Below are positions 8,966 through 19,392 of a stretch of DNA of 64,000 nucleotides, one piece after another. Position numbers and translations under genes: made by a program. The stretch lies in assembly GCA_027625915.1 (NCBI GenBank), contig JANTQA010000047.1:744001-808000 (forward strand), given 5' to 3'. Source of the stretch: Anaeramoeba flamelloides. Taxonomy: Eukaryota; Metamonada; Anaeramoebidae. The notes beneath the pieces are model-generated. The model had not been told where the DNA came from. It did not search any database and saw only the letters and a program-made list of their open reading frames with translations. Position 1 is the first letter of the stretch. The number at the start of each line of letters is the position of its first letter.

Positions 8966-10830
8966 CCTAAACTTGAGAAAAGTGATTTTTTTTTGCAAAA
9001 AAATTGGAAAATCAAAAAGAAAATGACAATAAAACCAATTTAACCTTAAGACCAAACAAAAATGATTTTTTTCATCATTTTTAACATCCTAAATAATCCT
9101 TAATTAGATCAAATTCAAGACAAAAAATTTTGAATTTGTTCAACATTTTGCCTTTTGAAAATTTATTTTTAAAAATGAAAAAAAAGTTGCTTAGCAAATC
9201 CGCAATGGATGAAAAACAACGTTTTTGTTCAACCGTGTCTTCTCTCGACAATTTTCACAATTTTTTTTTTTTTTACTTTTTTTTTCATTTTCCACTATTT
9301 TTTTTAAAAAAAAATAAGTGTTTGTTAAAAGTGGTTGTTTTGGAAGACTTTTTGGGTTGACAACCAATTCCATTCAAATTGGTAATAGGAAGCATTTTTT
9401 ATTGGAAGAATTTTGGACCTCATTCAATTTTTATAAAAACGAGAATTAAGGAAATGACAATTTAACATTGTCATTAAAACAAGCCATTTCAATTGGAACA
9501 CAGGAGTCAATTAAACTTTTTTCAACACTTTTCACTAAGATCCCAAAAAATTTTTTTCAGAATAAAAATAAAAATAAAAAACCACTTTTTTAAACATTTG
9601 TATTTTTTTTGTTTTTATGTTTTAAAAAACAATTCAGTTGGAGAAGTTAAGAAATCATTTTTTCATTTCTTTTTGAACATTTTACCAAGGAGAATTACCT
9701 TGAAACTTTTTTTATTATTTTTCTGAGAAACGTAAAATACCTTATTTTATTTTTTTTTATTTCTTTTTCAAAAATTTTCAATTTTTTATTCATTTTTCCA
9801 TATCCCATGTGGTAAAGGTGAGGGAAAATGTTTTCAAATCGAAAATTGAGGATTTCTACCAGATCAATGTTCAATCTGGTGAGTGAAATTATTCTAGACT
9901 TTCTAACTGTAATTTATTTGATGCAATACAGCTCCGTTAATAGATAAATTAACATGTTATCATTTTATTTTTCGACTCCTTAATACTATCTTTTTGAAAG
10001 ATAATTAAAAAAAATTGAATAATACAAGATTAAAATTTTCCAAAATAGTAGAGGAAAATAACCATACAAAAAAAATTGAAGAGGTTTTAGGAAAAAAAAA
10101 ATAATTTTAAATGATTTTTTCAAATCTTTTCAAGTAAATCATGAAAAACTCTGCAAGTTATTTTTTTTTATTATTTAACGGAGGAGTTTTTAATTCCTAT
10201 TATATGCCCGAATTCCTAAATTATGAAAAACTCTGCAAGTTTAAAAAATAGATAAAATAAAAAGAAAAGAGCTCAGTTGTTGTTTTTAATTTCTTTTTTT
10301 TATCTTCTTTATAATAACAATCAACCTTAATTTTTTGGATTTGATTGTAAAAAAAATGTTGACTTGTCTATTTTTTTTCGATTAATATTTAGGGCTTATT
10401 GGAAATTTCTTAAAACAGGAAACAAATGTTTCAAGGTGGTTTGTACTGTTTTCAAGATCAATAAATTCATTTCAAAAGAGAAAAAGAATTTTTTTCAAAA
10501 AAATAGTTTTTTCAAAACCATTTTTGAAACAGAAAAAGTCAAATTGTTTTTAACAACAGTTTTGATAACTTTCTTCTTTCAGATTTTTGATTATCAAAAA
10601 ATTAAACTTGTTTTGGGTGTTAAATCTTTTTTTTGAAAAGTCAAGGAACCATATTTATGAATTAAATCGGGTGGGTTCAATTCAAAAAGAGAATTATTCA
10701 AACTTATTCAAATTTCAAAACCGAAAAGTTTCATTTTTATTTTCTTCTTCTTTTCATAAAATATTTCTTTTTTCAAAACTCTGTATTATTTTTTTTACCA
10801 CTAAATTTTTTTCTTCAAATCCATTTCTTC
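8966..10830. other. non-coding spacer upstream of the phosphatase gene
   Basis: Several short open frames rich in Phe, Lys and Asn track T/A runs and have no domain, so I treat them as chance. The last few hundred bases may include the untranslated leader or promoter of the gene at 10831. No specific element recognised. Confidence 0.45.
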
Positions 10831-11703
10831 ATGACAACTTTAGTTGAACAACCTTTACACAAAAACACAACGAACCTCAACTTTAATCAGAAATTTTTCC
10901 CACAAGAATTTTTTTATTCTCAAGAATTTTCTTTTACAAACACAACCAAACAGTTCCAAAGTCATCAGGTAATTAGTTTTTCCATTTTATTAAATTTCTC
11001 TTCAATTTACTGTTTGGAATTTTTCTTGTTTTGTAACCCTTACTAATTTAACGTAATTTTTGAAAAAAAAATAAAAATCTCAAAAAATCCATTTACAACG
11101 AATCCACAATTCCAAAAATAGATTTTACCTGAACAAAGCCTGAGTGATCAAGGAAAAATCACCCTATGTTTAGACCTAGATGAAACACTCATTTCAAGTA
11201 CAATGACACAGCGATGTGATTATGACTTTAGCTTCAAATTACAGCCAACTGAAGAAGAAGGAAAATGCGAAGAGTACTTTGTAAAAAAAAGACCCAACGT
11301 TGATTACTTTTTAAGGAGATGCAGCGAAATGTTCGAAGTAGTCATTTTCACTGCATCTCTCAAGCAATATGCAGATAAGATTCTTGATGAATTGGATCCA
11401 AGTGGAGATTATATTTCTCATCGTCTCTATCGAGAATCTTGTTCATACTTTTGTGGTTCGTTCGTTAAAGACTTGTCTTTACTGAATAGAGATCTCAATT
11501 CCATCTTGATTGTTGACGATCTCCCTGCTTCATTCCAATTCCACCCAGAAAATGGACTTCAAATTCCACGATTTGACTACCATTTAAAAAAAAAAAAACT
11601 TAATGTAAATTTTCTTGACAGCTGTCTCACAGATACCTTGCAAATTCTTGAAAAGATTTTTATCCAACACAATGTAATATCCATTCTTAGCCAATACAAT
11701 TAA
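10831..11703 (+). CDS. FCP/SCP-type CTD-like phosphatase, two exons
   Basis: Predicted protein of 239 residues from exons 10831-10968 and 11122-11703, with a 153-bp intron (donor GTAATTAG, acceptor AAAATAG, phase 0). Joining the exons brings the catalytic HAD motif into frame: residues 64-68 D-L-D-E-T, where D64 and D66 are the expected nucleophile and acid/base. Then follow KRPNVDYFL, the FTAS block, the LYRESC block, VKDLS and a VDDLP acid motif (usually VDNSP), as in small CTD phosphatases. Such enzymes dephosphorylate serines, classically in the RNA polymerase II tail; some act on nuclear-envelope lipin regulators (Dullard/Nem1). The Asn/Phe-rich first 46 residues are unique. A run of four lysines comes from an A-tract near 11585. 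The start is the first ATG of exon 1; further 5' exons cannot be excluded. Confidence 0.88.
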
Positions 11704-13799
11704 ATTGGATTGTCTTTCGATTATTCGATTTATTCGATTATCCCATTTATTCAATTATTCCATTCATTTTTTATTTTTTTTTTGAATTATGTTTAAAATT
11801 GAATAATATTTTTATTATTTAAAGATTCAAAAAAAAGATATATATATATATATATACATACCTATTATATTATATCTTCTTATTTATATTTAAGGTCGGC
11901 CAAATATTGTTTTATAAGAGCTGAAATTTCTTTGTATACCCCATTTTTTGTCTATTTATTTTCTTATTTTTTACACTTTTAGCAATTTGGAAAAAAAAAA
12001 ATAGTATTATATATCTCTTAGAAGTCCAAATTTGTTATTTCTTATTTAAATAAGGGGAAGGAAACAAAACAATTTATGAGATTTTTTTTTTCTCCCATAT
12101 TTTCCTTTTTTTTGTTTTAATTAATTTATTTTTTTTATTTTATTGCAAATCATGTTATTTTTATGGATTTTCTTTCCATGCGAATAAATAAGAGATTTTT
12201 TAATTAATTTTTTATTTTTTTTTGATTTTTTTTTTTCACAATTTATTAAATTTTTCAATTCTTTAAAAACCTTTTCTGGATTCAAATAACTTTTCCAATC
12301 TCTACGAGTACTCTCATTTAAAAAATAAATTTAAAAGGGGAATTCCAGACTACTTTTTTTTATGCAAACAAGGTATAAATTAATTTTTGAGATTTCTTTT
12401 CAAAAAAAGAATAGAATTGTAAATTACTTTTGGAATAGGTAATCTTCATTAATGAAATTTTTTTTTTTTTTTTTGGGTCTAATTAATAAAACAACAAAAA
12501 ACCTTGGTGATTTTTTTATTTATTTTTAGAGGGGATGATTCAATAAAAGCACCTACCACTTTGGCCCAAGGTAGTAGCTTCACCATAGATTCGTCTATAA
12601 TTAAAGTGCATTATAATTGAGTGGAAATGATATTAGTGCACCATGGTTCAAATAGCTCTAAAAAATCTATTATAAATCTTATTGTACAACAAATTATTGC
12701 ATTTTTTACTCATGATCTCTCTTCAAAATTTTCATTTTGAAATTTTTTTTTTAATTCCTTATTCAAATCTCAAAAATGAATCCCCAAAACAACAGTATTC
12801 TTAGTATTTAATAATTCATTTTTATAACCCCCTGAAAAGTAATAATTTTTTAATATTTTTTTAATTTCAAATATTAACTCAATAATCATCAACATGAAAT
12901 CCCAACCACGTATTAGTGCTGTTTCCTTTATCAAAGCAATTATATTATAAATATATTTCCACCATTGCTAAATAATTTACCAAAATAATCCCGGAGTGAA
13001 TTATTTACTTTTTTTTCAAAATCAATGGATTTTTTTAGCAATCAGTCTACATTTCATTACAAATTTAAGTAAGATATTTGTAAATTTTGGAGTCTAGAAA
13101 TTGATATTCCAATCTTTGTATTTTGTGGCGAAATGTTGTTTTTTTTTCTGAATTTGTTGGGTTTTTTACCAATACAATGGATTATTGTTAATTGACGTAA
13201 TCGGCAAATATTTATACTTAAATGATTGGTTTTCTATCTACATTCTCACCATGACGCATAAATGTGATTTAGAACTAACTACTACCCAATTTTATCTTAG
13301 ATTTTTCTTTGATTGACACTAACCCCTTAAACCCAAAATATCTTTCGAGTTTTTTTATTTGGGCTTTAATATACAAATATTATTACTATCATGGAATTTC
13401 GATTAGACAAATTGTTTACATAGGACAATTTTATTCCAGAATAGTTACATAAATTTATCTTTCTTCAAAAAAAAAATGAAAAGAGAATTTTTTTTTTTTA
13501 ACAAATAAAGAAAAAGAAAAAGAAAAAGAAAAGTAAAAAAGAAAAGGTATTTTAAAAAATTAATAAATAAAAAGAAAATAAAAAAATAAAAACATTCTTC
13601 ACGGGAAGTTATATATTATATGAATACTGTGTTATGAATGGAATATTTCTATTAAAGATAATATATAACAGTAATGACGATTCTTAAATAATGCAGAGTG
13701 GTTTTGGTATTCTGGAACTGTTTAACGTGCCTCGGTAGAGCTTGACACAAAAAAGATATTACAGATCACGTTAAAACAAATATATTTGTATCCGAACTT
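11704..13799. other. non-coding spacer
   Basis: AT-rich. Just after the phosphatase stop is a short imperfect repeat of ATTCGATT/ATTCAATT (11715-11760), and a TATATA run lies at 11841-11856. A hairpin at 12553-12578 (CTACC...GGTAG around TTTGGCCCAA) is the most GC-rich piece. No gene recognised. Confidence 0.45.
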
Positions 13800-14249
13800 C
13801 AAAATATTATGCTAATTTTCAAAAATTTTGACCCAGTTTATCATGTTAATCGAAGTTGGTTGAGGTTTTAACATTTATTCTTATCAAAAAAAAAATTTCA
13901 GATTTTTGGATTAGAATCATTTTTTCTAATTTTTCAAATTTTTATTTTACTTTTTCAATTTTTTTAAGTATTTTTTTAATTTCTTTCACTCTTTTCATTT
14001 TTTTCTTGATTCTTTGAAAAAAAAACACAGACCCTTCAAAAGACAAATAATTACCAAGAAAATTTAAACTGTATATAATACCTTTTAAAATGTCTTTAAT
14101 TATAAGCAAAAAATCTTCTTGTTAAACTTATTTTCAGTAAAAGTTCCATAATAATTAATCTGTAATGTTCTTTTCAATAAATGTAACTCACCCTTTTTTA
14201 GTTTTTAATTTTATTTTTTTTAATTTTTGAAATTTATGGTTTTTATATA
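13800..14249 (+). repeat. dispersed repeat E, copy 1
   Basis: Similar to 46140-46620: shared CAGATTTTTGGAT, AGAATCATTTTTTCTAATTT and AAAAGACAAATAAT blocks, then an ACTCAC...TTTTTTAGTTTTT block. MITE A copy 7 interrupts it at its right end. Non-coding. Confidence 0.5.
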
Positions 14250-14444
14250 CAGTCAGTTCCACCTTTAAGACATAAACTTTCAACCTAATTTAAGGCACAA
14301 ATAAATCTCAAATTAAAGTACATTTTTAAAATTGATTTTTTCTCAAATTATTTTACTAGAATCTGAATTTTGTGCTTTAATTTGTGATTTTTTATATGCC
14401 TTAAATTTACTTCAATTTTTGTGTCTTAAAAGTGGAATTGACTG
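14250..14444. repeat. palindromic MITE family A, copy 7
   Basis: 195 bp, TA at 14248-14249 and 14445-14446. Both tips carry the TTCC variant. The arms are more diverged than in copies 1-6, so it is probably older. Confidence 0.82.
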
Positions 14445-14513
14445 TATTTAGAACGATTTAAGAGTGAATTTATTATCAAATTTAATGATAAATCGTTCTA
14501 GAATACAAAAAGG

Positions 14514-14540
<27 letters not shown>
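14514..14540. repeat. (TA)n microsatellite
   Basis: About 27 bases of alternating A and T, 70 bp after MITE A copy 7. Confidence 0.85.
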
Positions 14541-14544
<4 letters not shown>

Positions 14545-15304
14545 AAAGTTCAAAAATTTTCCCACAGCTAAAACGTTCCAAACAATCACAATAATACAAT
14601 TCCATTGAAATTTGAGATAATTTTGATTTTTGTAAAATATGAAAATCATTTTTTCATCTTTTAGTTTTTTATTTTCATTTCATTGTTTAAATTACTAATT
14701 TATTTCCTTGGATCAATTTTTTTATTTGAACTATTGATATTATGTTAAAGCTGAGTTGTTCAAGACAGAATAATTCAAATAAAATTAGTTGGTAGTATCT
14801 AACCTTTGATCGATCATTATTCATAATATAATTTAAGCAAATTTACTAATAAATTTTTTGTTTTGCCCTCTCCAACATTTTTAACACACCCTTGATTTAT
14901 TTGTATTAATTATTATTTATTTATTGTTTTGCGAATATTGTAATTTATAAAAAAGTGTTAATATTTCAATTCGGGAATGGTTCTAATATGGTAAATCTTC
15001 TTGAATTGACGAAATAAGTTTTTTTTTTCACAATATTGAATTTTGGTGTGTTAAAAATTTTGAATTGGGGTTTATATAAACTCTGTTTCAGTCAAAGGGG
15101 CCCATGTTTTTTTTAAAATATCAATTATTTTATATAATTGACCTTTGAAGAACAAATAAGAAATAAAGAGAATAATACACCTCAAAGAAATGTTGATACA
15201 TGTCTGAAAGAAAACTAATTAATCAATAGCTTTTCTTAAAAATTGAAAAACTCAAATTCTTAGGGCCCTATTGAGAAAAACAACGATGTTCGTTTTATAT
15301 CTTC

Positions 15305-15465
15305 TACTGGTATTAGAATAATAAATATGAAACATTTTTCACTTCATTTTCCATACTTTTCTTTTAGAAATTAAGCCCCCAAACAAAGTTTGTTGGTATT
15401 TGTGGTCTCTATTTGAAAAAGGAAATGAAAATGAAGTGAAAATTTTCACATTTATTAAACAAATA
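15305..15465. repeat. MITE-like repeat family B, copy 2, cut at right end
   Basis: Starts TACTGGTATTAGAAT and contains the inverted CACTTCATTTTCC / GAAAATGAAGTG arms of the family. The right terminus stops at the TA where MITE A copy 8 begins, and the expected ACCAGTA end is not found beyond the MITE. Confidence 0.55.
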
Positions 15466-15660
15466 CAGTCAGTTTCACTTTAAGGCACAAACTTTCAACG
15501 AAATTTAAGGCACAATAAAAATCTCAAATTAAGGCACAAAATTTCAATTCTAGTAAAATAATTTGTGAAAATTAAAATTCCGAAAAATGTGCTTTAATTT
15601 GAGATTTTTTTGTGCCTTAAATTCCCTTGAAAGTTTGTACCTTAAAAGTGAAACTGACTG
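15466..15660. repeat. palindromic MITE family A, copy 8
   Basis: 195 bp, TA at 15464-15465 and 15661-15662, abutting repeat B copy 2. Both tips carry the TTTC variant. Confidence 0.9.
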
Positions 15661-16402
15661 TATCAAGATCAAAGATGAATTGAATTGCAATAGAAATCAA
15701 TAGATTTCTCAACAATCTTTTCTATGGTATCAATGACATTAGACTAACACGTTTTTACCAAGTGACTATTGATCTTGCAAAACAAATTTTTTTTGAATCT
15801 GAATGACGTTTTAAAAAAAATCGAAAAAAAAAAACTCAAATGTTTAGAAATGTGAAAAAATGATTTCAATTTTGAAAAATTCCAAAATAAAATTTTTCTT
15901 CTAATATCTATGCAAACCCCCTAAACACGTGTATTATACCATTACAACTGGGCCCCTTTGACTGAAAAATAGTTTTTATAAATTCAATTTGTTATTTCAG
16001 ACGAGTCAAAAATTTTGAAATGAAGTTTAGTTAACCACAACATTACCCCCAAAGACAATGCTAATATAAATTGATACTAGTATTCTTAAACTGTACGAAT
16101 TTAAATCTAGGTACAAAATAAAAAATGAAATAAGAAGTCAAAAAATCAAAAAAGTTTTAAAATACTAAAACACTTGTTTTCCGATTTCTTAGATTTATCC
16201 ACCTGATTAAGAAAAATGTTTTAGAATATATCATTTTTCTTTCTATGGTTTTTCAAATATTGGAAAGTGAATAAAATAAAATGATGTATATAAAAATATA
16301 GACAAAAAATCAAAAAAAAAAATCATTTTAAAAGATCAAAGGTGAGATGTCGGATGCGAGGGGATACAATAAACCAAAATAGCAGTCATTATCCATGACA
16401 AG

Positions 16403-16510
16403 TTTAGAAAATAACCAATTATTTTTTCTTGATAGGGTGATATTTAGAGAACCCAGAAGAAAAAAAAAAACATTTTACTCATTTTTGAAAGATAGAGTCA
16501 TATTGCGTGA
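16403..16510 (+). repeat. dispersed repeat F, copy 1
   Basis: Similar to 29868-29975: CCAATTATTT...CTTGATAGGGTGATATTTA followed by CC-GTAGAA-like and AAAGAT/ACGAGTCA-ATTG blocks. Two copies, non-coding. Confidence 0.4.
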
Positions 16511-16540
16511 GTTATTAATAGTTGATATGCAAGGACCCCC

Positions 16541-18249
16541 AATAAATTAAAATTAATTAAAAAAAAATAAAATAGATAGAAAAAATTCTTAAAAATGTTT
16601 TTATTCATTTTTTTTTTAGATCGTTAAAACTTGACAAATTTTTAAATTCTAATAAAAGTATTTGTGTGAATTACTCTCAACTTAAAAATTAACTTTTTCT
16701 AAATTACAACATTTTTGTAAAGTTATTTCCCGACCCATGTTTAAACCCCCAAAATAAATATCATTGGCTCATAAAAATACCTTTAGAATTCTTATTCTTT
16801 TTTTTCTAATAAGAATCATAACTGGTTAATTCAGATCTAGTAAAAATGTAGATTTCTTCTATCCACGCACCTCTTCTATTTTTCAAGTTTAGAGACTTTA
16901 ACTAGAAATCAACCATTTATTTATCAAAAAAAGCAAAAAAAGAGAAAAAGAACCAATAAAACTTTGATGAACTCGAGTATAATCTAACAATTTTTTTCCT
17001 GGAAATAACCAAATATGTTATTACTCTACAAAAGGTTATTTTTTATCATTTTTTTTTACTTAGCTTTCAAAAAAAAAAAAATAACTGATGTTATTTTAGT
17101 GGATCTGAAACAAAAATATACTGTTTATCATTCTCAATACGTGATATTACTAAGATCACCAAGAGAGAATTATAACCAGCTTATTTTTTGGAGAAATGAA
17201 AAAAAAATTACAAGAGTTATTATTCGAAAAAGATAGTTTAGACCAATAATTAAAATAAAAATTTCAATACAAACAGTGAAAACCAACCTAATATATTTAA
17301 AATTTTTCTCATATAAAAAAAAAAAAAATGAAAAATATTCTTCCAATTTTTTTGAATAATTTTGAAAATTTTATACAAAATTTCCAAATATTAACTTTAA
17401 AGTACCAAAATCAAACAAATTAATCAATTTGATGGAAATTTTTTGAAATACATTTTTTTATTATTATTCTTTGTTAAAAACTTTAAAATTAGATTAATCA
17501 GATAGTTAAAAAACTCTTTTAATTTTCTCTTTTTTTTGAAAATTAGTGAAAGTCGCTCTACTTGATCTGCTTAAAATTTGTAAATATGCTTGATCCCACA
17601 ACCCATACAATCTTAATAATTAGTTACTCTTTCATCATCCAAAAAAGTTCTTTTGAATAACAAAAAATAATAATTCAAAATTTGAAAATAGCCAAAATTG
17701 AAAGAGTAAGCAAACGCAAAGAAGTTGATCTCAAGTCTAAAATAATTTAATCATTATTACATATATGTTTTTTTTTTGTCATTTTTTAGCCTGGACCGGA
17801 AAAAAATCATAATTATTTTTGATTTAAAAGTTCGATTTTTATAATTTTACAATTTGAAAAAGAATATTACCTGACTTTTGAAATTTGAAGATTTTTAATC
17901 AATTTTTATAAATTAAAAGATCATGTTTTTTTAGATCTTTATGCCATTCAATATTTGATATATTTTTCTTGTATTTTTAAAAATAAGATTAAAATTACAA
18001 TTTTACTTTTCATACAAACCTCAGAAATTACTAAAAGTGAGATTTCGTCCAAATAAAAAATATTTATAAATTTTTCTTTTATTCTTTTTCCAATCAAAAA
18101 ATTCAAACCAAACAAAAATTATCAGCATTTTTTGATTGAAAATGTAATTGGGAAAAAAGATGTCCTTTTAAAAAGGTTTACTCATTCCCGTAAAGTTGGT
18201 AATATGATTTTTAAAAAGTTGAATTGGATATTTGTGAAAAAGAGTGCCC
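16541..18249. other. non-coding spacer
   Basis: AT-rich sequence with homopolymer runs. The open frames here lack domains and follow A/T tracts. Nothing recognised. Confidence 0.45.
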
Positions 18250-18427
18250 TACTGATATTTGAATTCGAAATGGGTATAAATTTCCACTTCATTTTCCATC
18301 TTTTTTCTTTTAAAAATAGGGTTGTCAAAGAAGAGGATTGTAGTTTGTGATTTCGATCTCTAATTGAAAATGAAAATTGATAAGGAAGTGAAAATTTTTT
18401 CCCCTTTATAATTCAAATACCAGTATT
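18250..18427. repeat. MITE-like repeat family B, copy 3
   Basis: The best preserved B copy: it begins TACTGATATTTGAATT and ends with the near-complement AATTCAAATACCAGTA. The inner arms CACTTCATTTTCC and GGAAGTGAAAA are also inverted. The middle holds GGATTGTAGTTTGTGATTTC. Confidence 0.6.
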
Positions 18428-18765
18428 ACCTTTGGAAAAAAAAATAAAGAAGAGTTACTAATTGCCAAAAACTTACCAGCACCTAAAAACTAAAAACTTG
18501 GTCTCTTTGATCTTAGGGACCAGTGAAATGAAAACCAGAATCAAAATAAAAATGTGAAAAAGGGTTATTTTATTCAGAGAAGAAAGGGTTAGAAATGAAA
18601 AAGAAGCTCAGTTAATGAAATTAATTTAATTATTGGTTCTTGTTTTCACAAAAGATACGAAATTCAGATAACACCTTAAAATATAAAGATGTTTTTCTTT
18701 TTAGGAGTTTTTTTTTTGTTTTCTTTGCAATCGAGAAAAAAAAAAAAAAAAAAAAAAAAGAAAAA

Positions 18766-19323
18766 TTATTTGACATTTGATTTTCCTTTAATGTCAAAAA
18801 TCTCAATTTTCCAAACTCTGGTGCTTTTAAGTTTTCGAGGTTTAAACTCATAAGACTTTTTAGGGTTCGGATCATAATTTTTCATAATTAGATTCAAGCC
18901 TTTTTGTACCTCATTTTCGTCGTTTACAAGTTGTGCATATCCAACGCCGATCACAGAACTGTATTTAAATCCCCAATCGCACCCAGCTTTACCAACAACA
19001 AGTTCGTGATCAGTGTCAAGCTCAAAGCCGACTTTGACTGGAGAGTGCTTCAAAATTTCCATCTTCCTTCCATCTTTGCTTGAGTGCAGATAGAAATTTT
19101 TCCCGTCATAGGCGAAGGACATTGGGAGAATGTATGGAAAGCCCTCTCGATCTTGGGGGAAAGCAACACGTACAGTGTCACATTTATTAATGATACCTCC
19201 AATTTCAATAAGATCTGTAATTTCTCTATCTTTGCGCCTCATTGGTGTTTTTGAAAAGCTCCCAAAGAACATTGGAATTTTATTTTTGGTTTGAATAGGC
19301 TGTTTGATTAAATGTGAAAGCAT
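18766..19323 (-). CDS. Nim/pyridoxamine 5'-phosphate oxidase-like flavoprotein
   Basis: 185 residues from the ATG at 19323. The frame stays open to 19392 but only with a TTG. From the second internal ATG (19242) the protein reads M-R-R-K-D-R-E-I-T-D, the typical start of bacterial NimA-type (Pyridox_ox_2) proteins. The family blocks follow: PYILPMSFAYDGKNFYLHS, SSKDGRKM, VGFELDTDHEL, a Cys-Asp-Trp motif and YSSVIGVGYAQLV. Such split-barrel proteins bind FMN, haem or F420; some reduce nitroimidazoles. The 27 residues before MRRK contain Lys/Arg/Ser but no acidic residue, which would suit an organelle-targeting presequence (inference). The family is mainly bacterial, and its presence beside intron-bearing genes suggests transfer. 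Intronless. Confidence 0.82.
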   Translation of the reverse strand: MLSHLIKQPIQTKNKIPMFFGSFSKTPMRRKDREITDLIEIGGIINKCDTVRVAFPQDREGFPYILPMSFAYDGKNFYLHSSKDGRKMEILKHSPVKVGFELDTDHELVVGKAGCDWGFKYSSVIGVGYAQLVNDENEVQKGLNLIMKNYDPNPKKSYEFKPRKLKSTRVWKIEIFDIKGKSNVK

Positions 19324-19392
19324 TATGGGAATACAAAACAAATAAAAAGAATTGAAAAAATAACAATTCTCATTCTCAAATTTTTGTTCCAA

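Larger units (their letters stand above)
15071..15982. repeat. inverted-repeat-bounded segment with CAGTCAAAGGGGCCCA ends, hosting B and A elements
   Basis: CAGTCAAAGGGGCCCA at 15089-15104 is matched by its exact reverse complement at 15949-15964, and the complementarity extends weakly outward to 15071 and 15982. The interior contains MITE-like B copy 2 and MITE A copy 8, so three repeats are nested. No TA duplication is obvious, so it may be an older DNA element whose ends survive or simply a spaced inverted repeat. Confidence 0.5.

Noticed and set aside
9130-10847. Series of short open frames before the phosphatase gene
   Set aside because: Phe/Lys/Asn composition follows T and A runs, with no domain and no consistent splice joins into the gene.
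12553-12660. Possible tRNA (TGGCCCAAGG box-A-like, GGTTCAAAT box-B-like)
   Set aside because: The boxes are 70 bp apart and no acceptor stem, D-arm or T-arm pairing can be drawn around them.
13719-13777. CTCGGTAGAGC resembles a tRNA D-arm, with an inverted GTTTAACGTG/CACGTTAAAAC around it
   Set aside because: No anticodon or T-arm follows; it is only a small hairpin.
18630-18875. Minus-strand open frame overlapping the Nim-like gene end
   Set aside because: It is a shadow frame of the gene joined to a poly-Phe run from a T tract.
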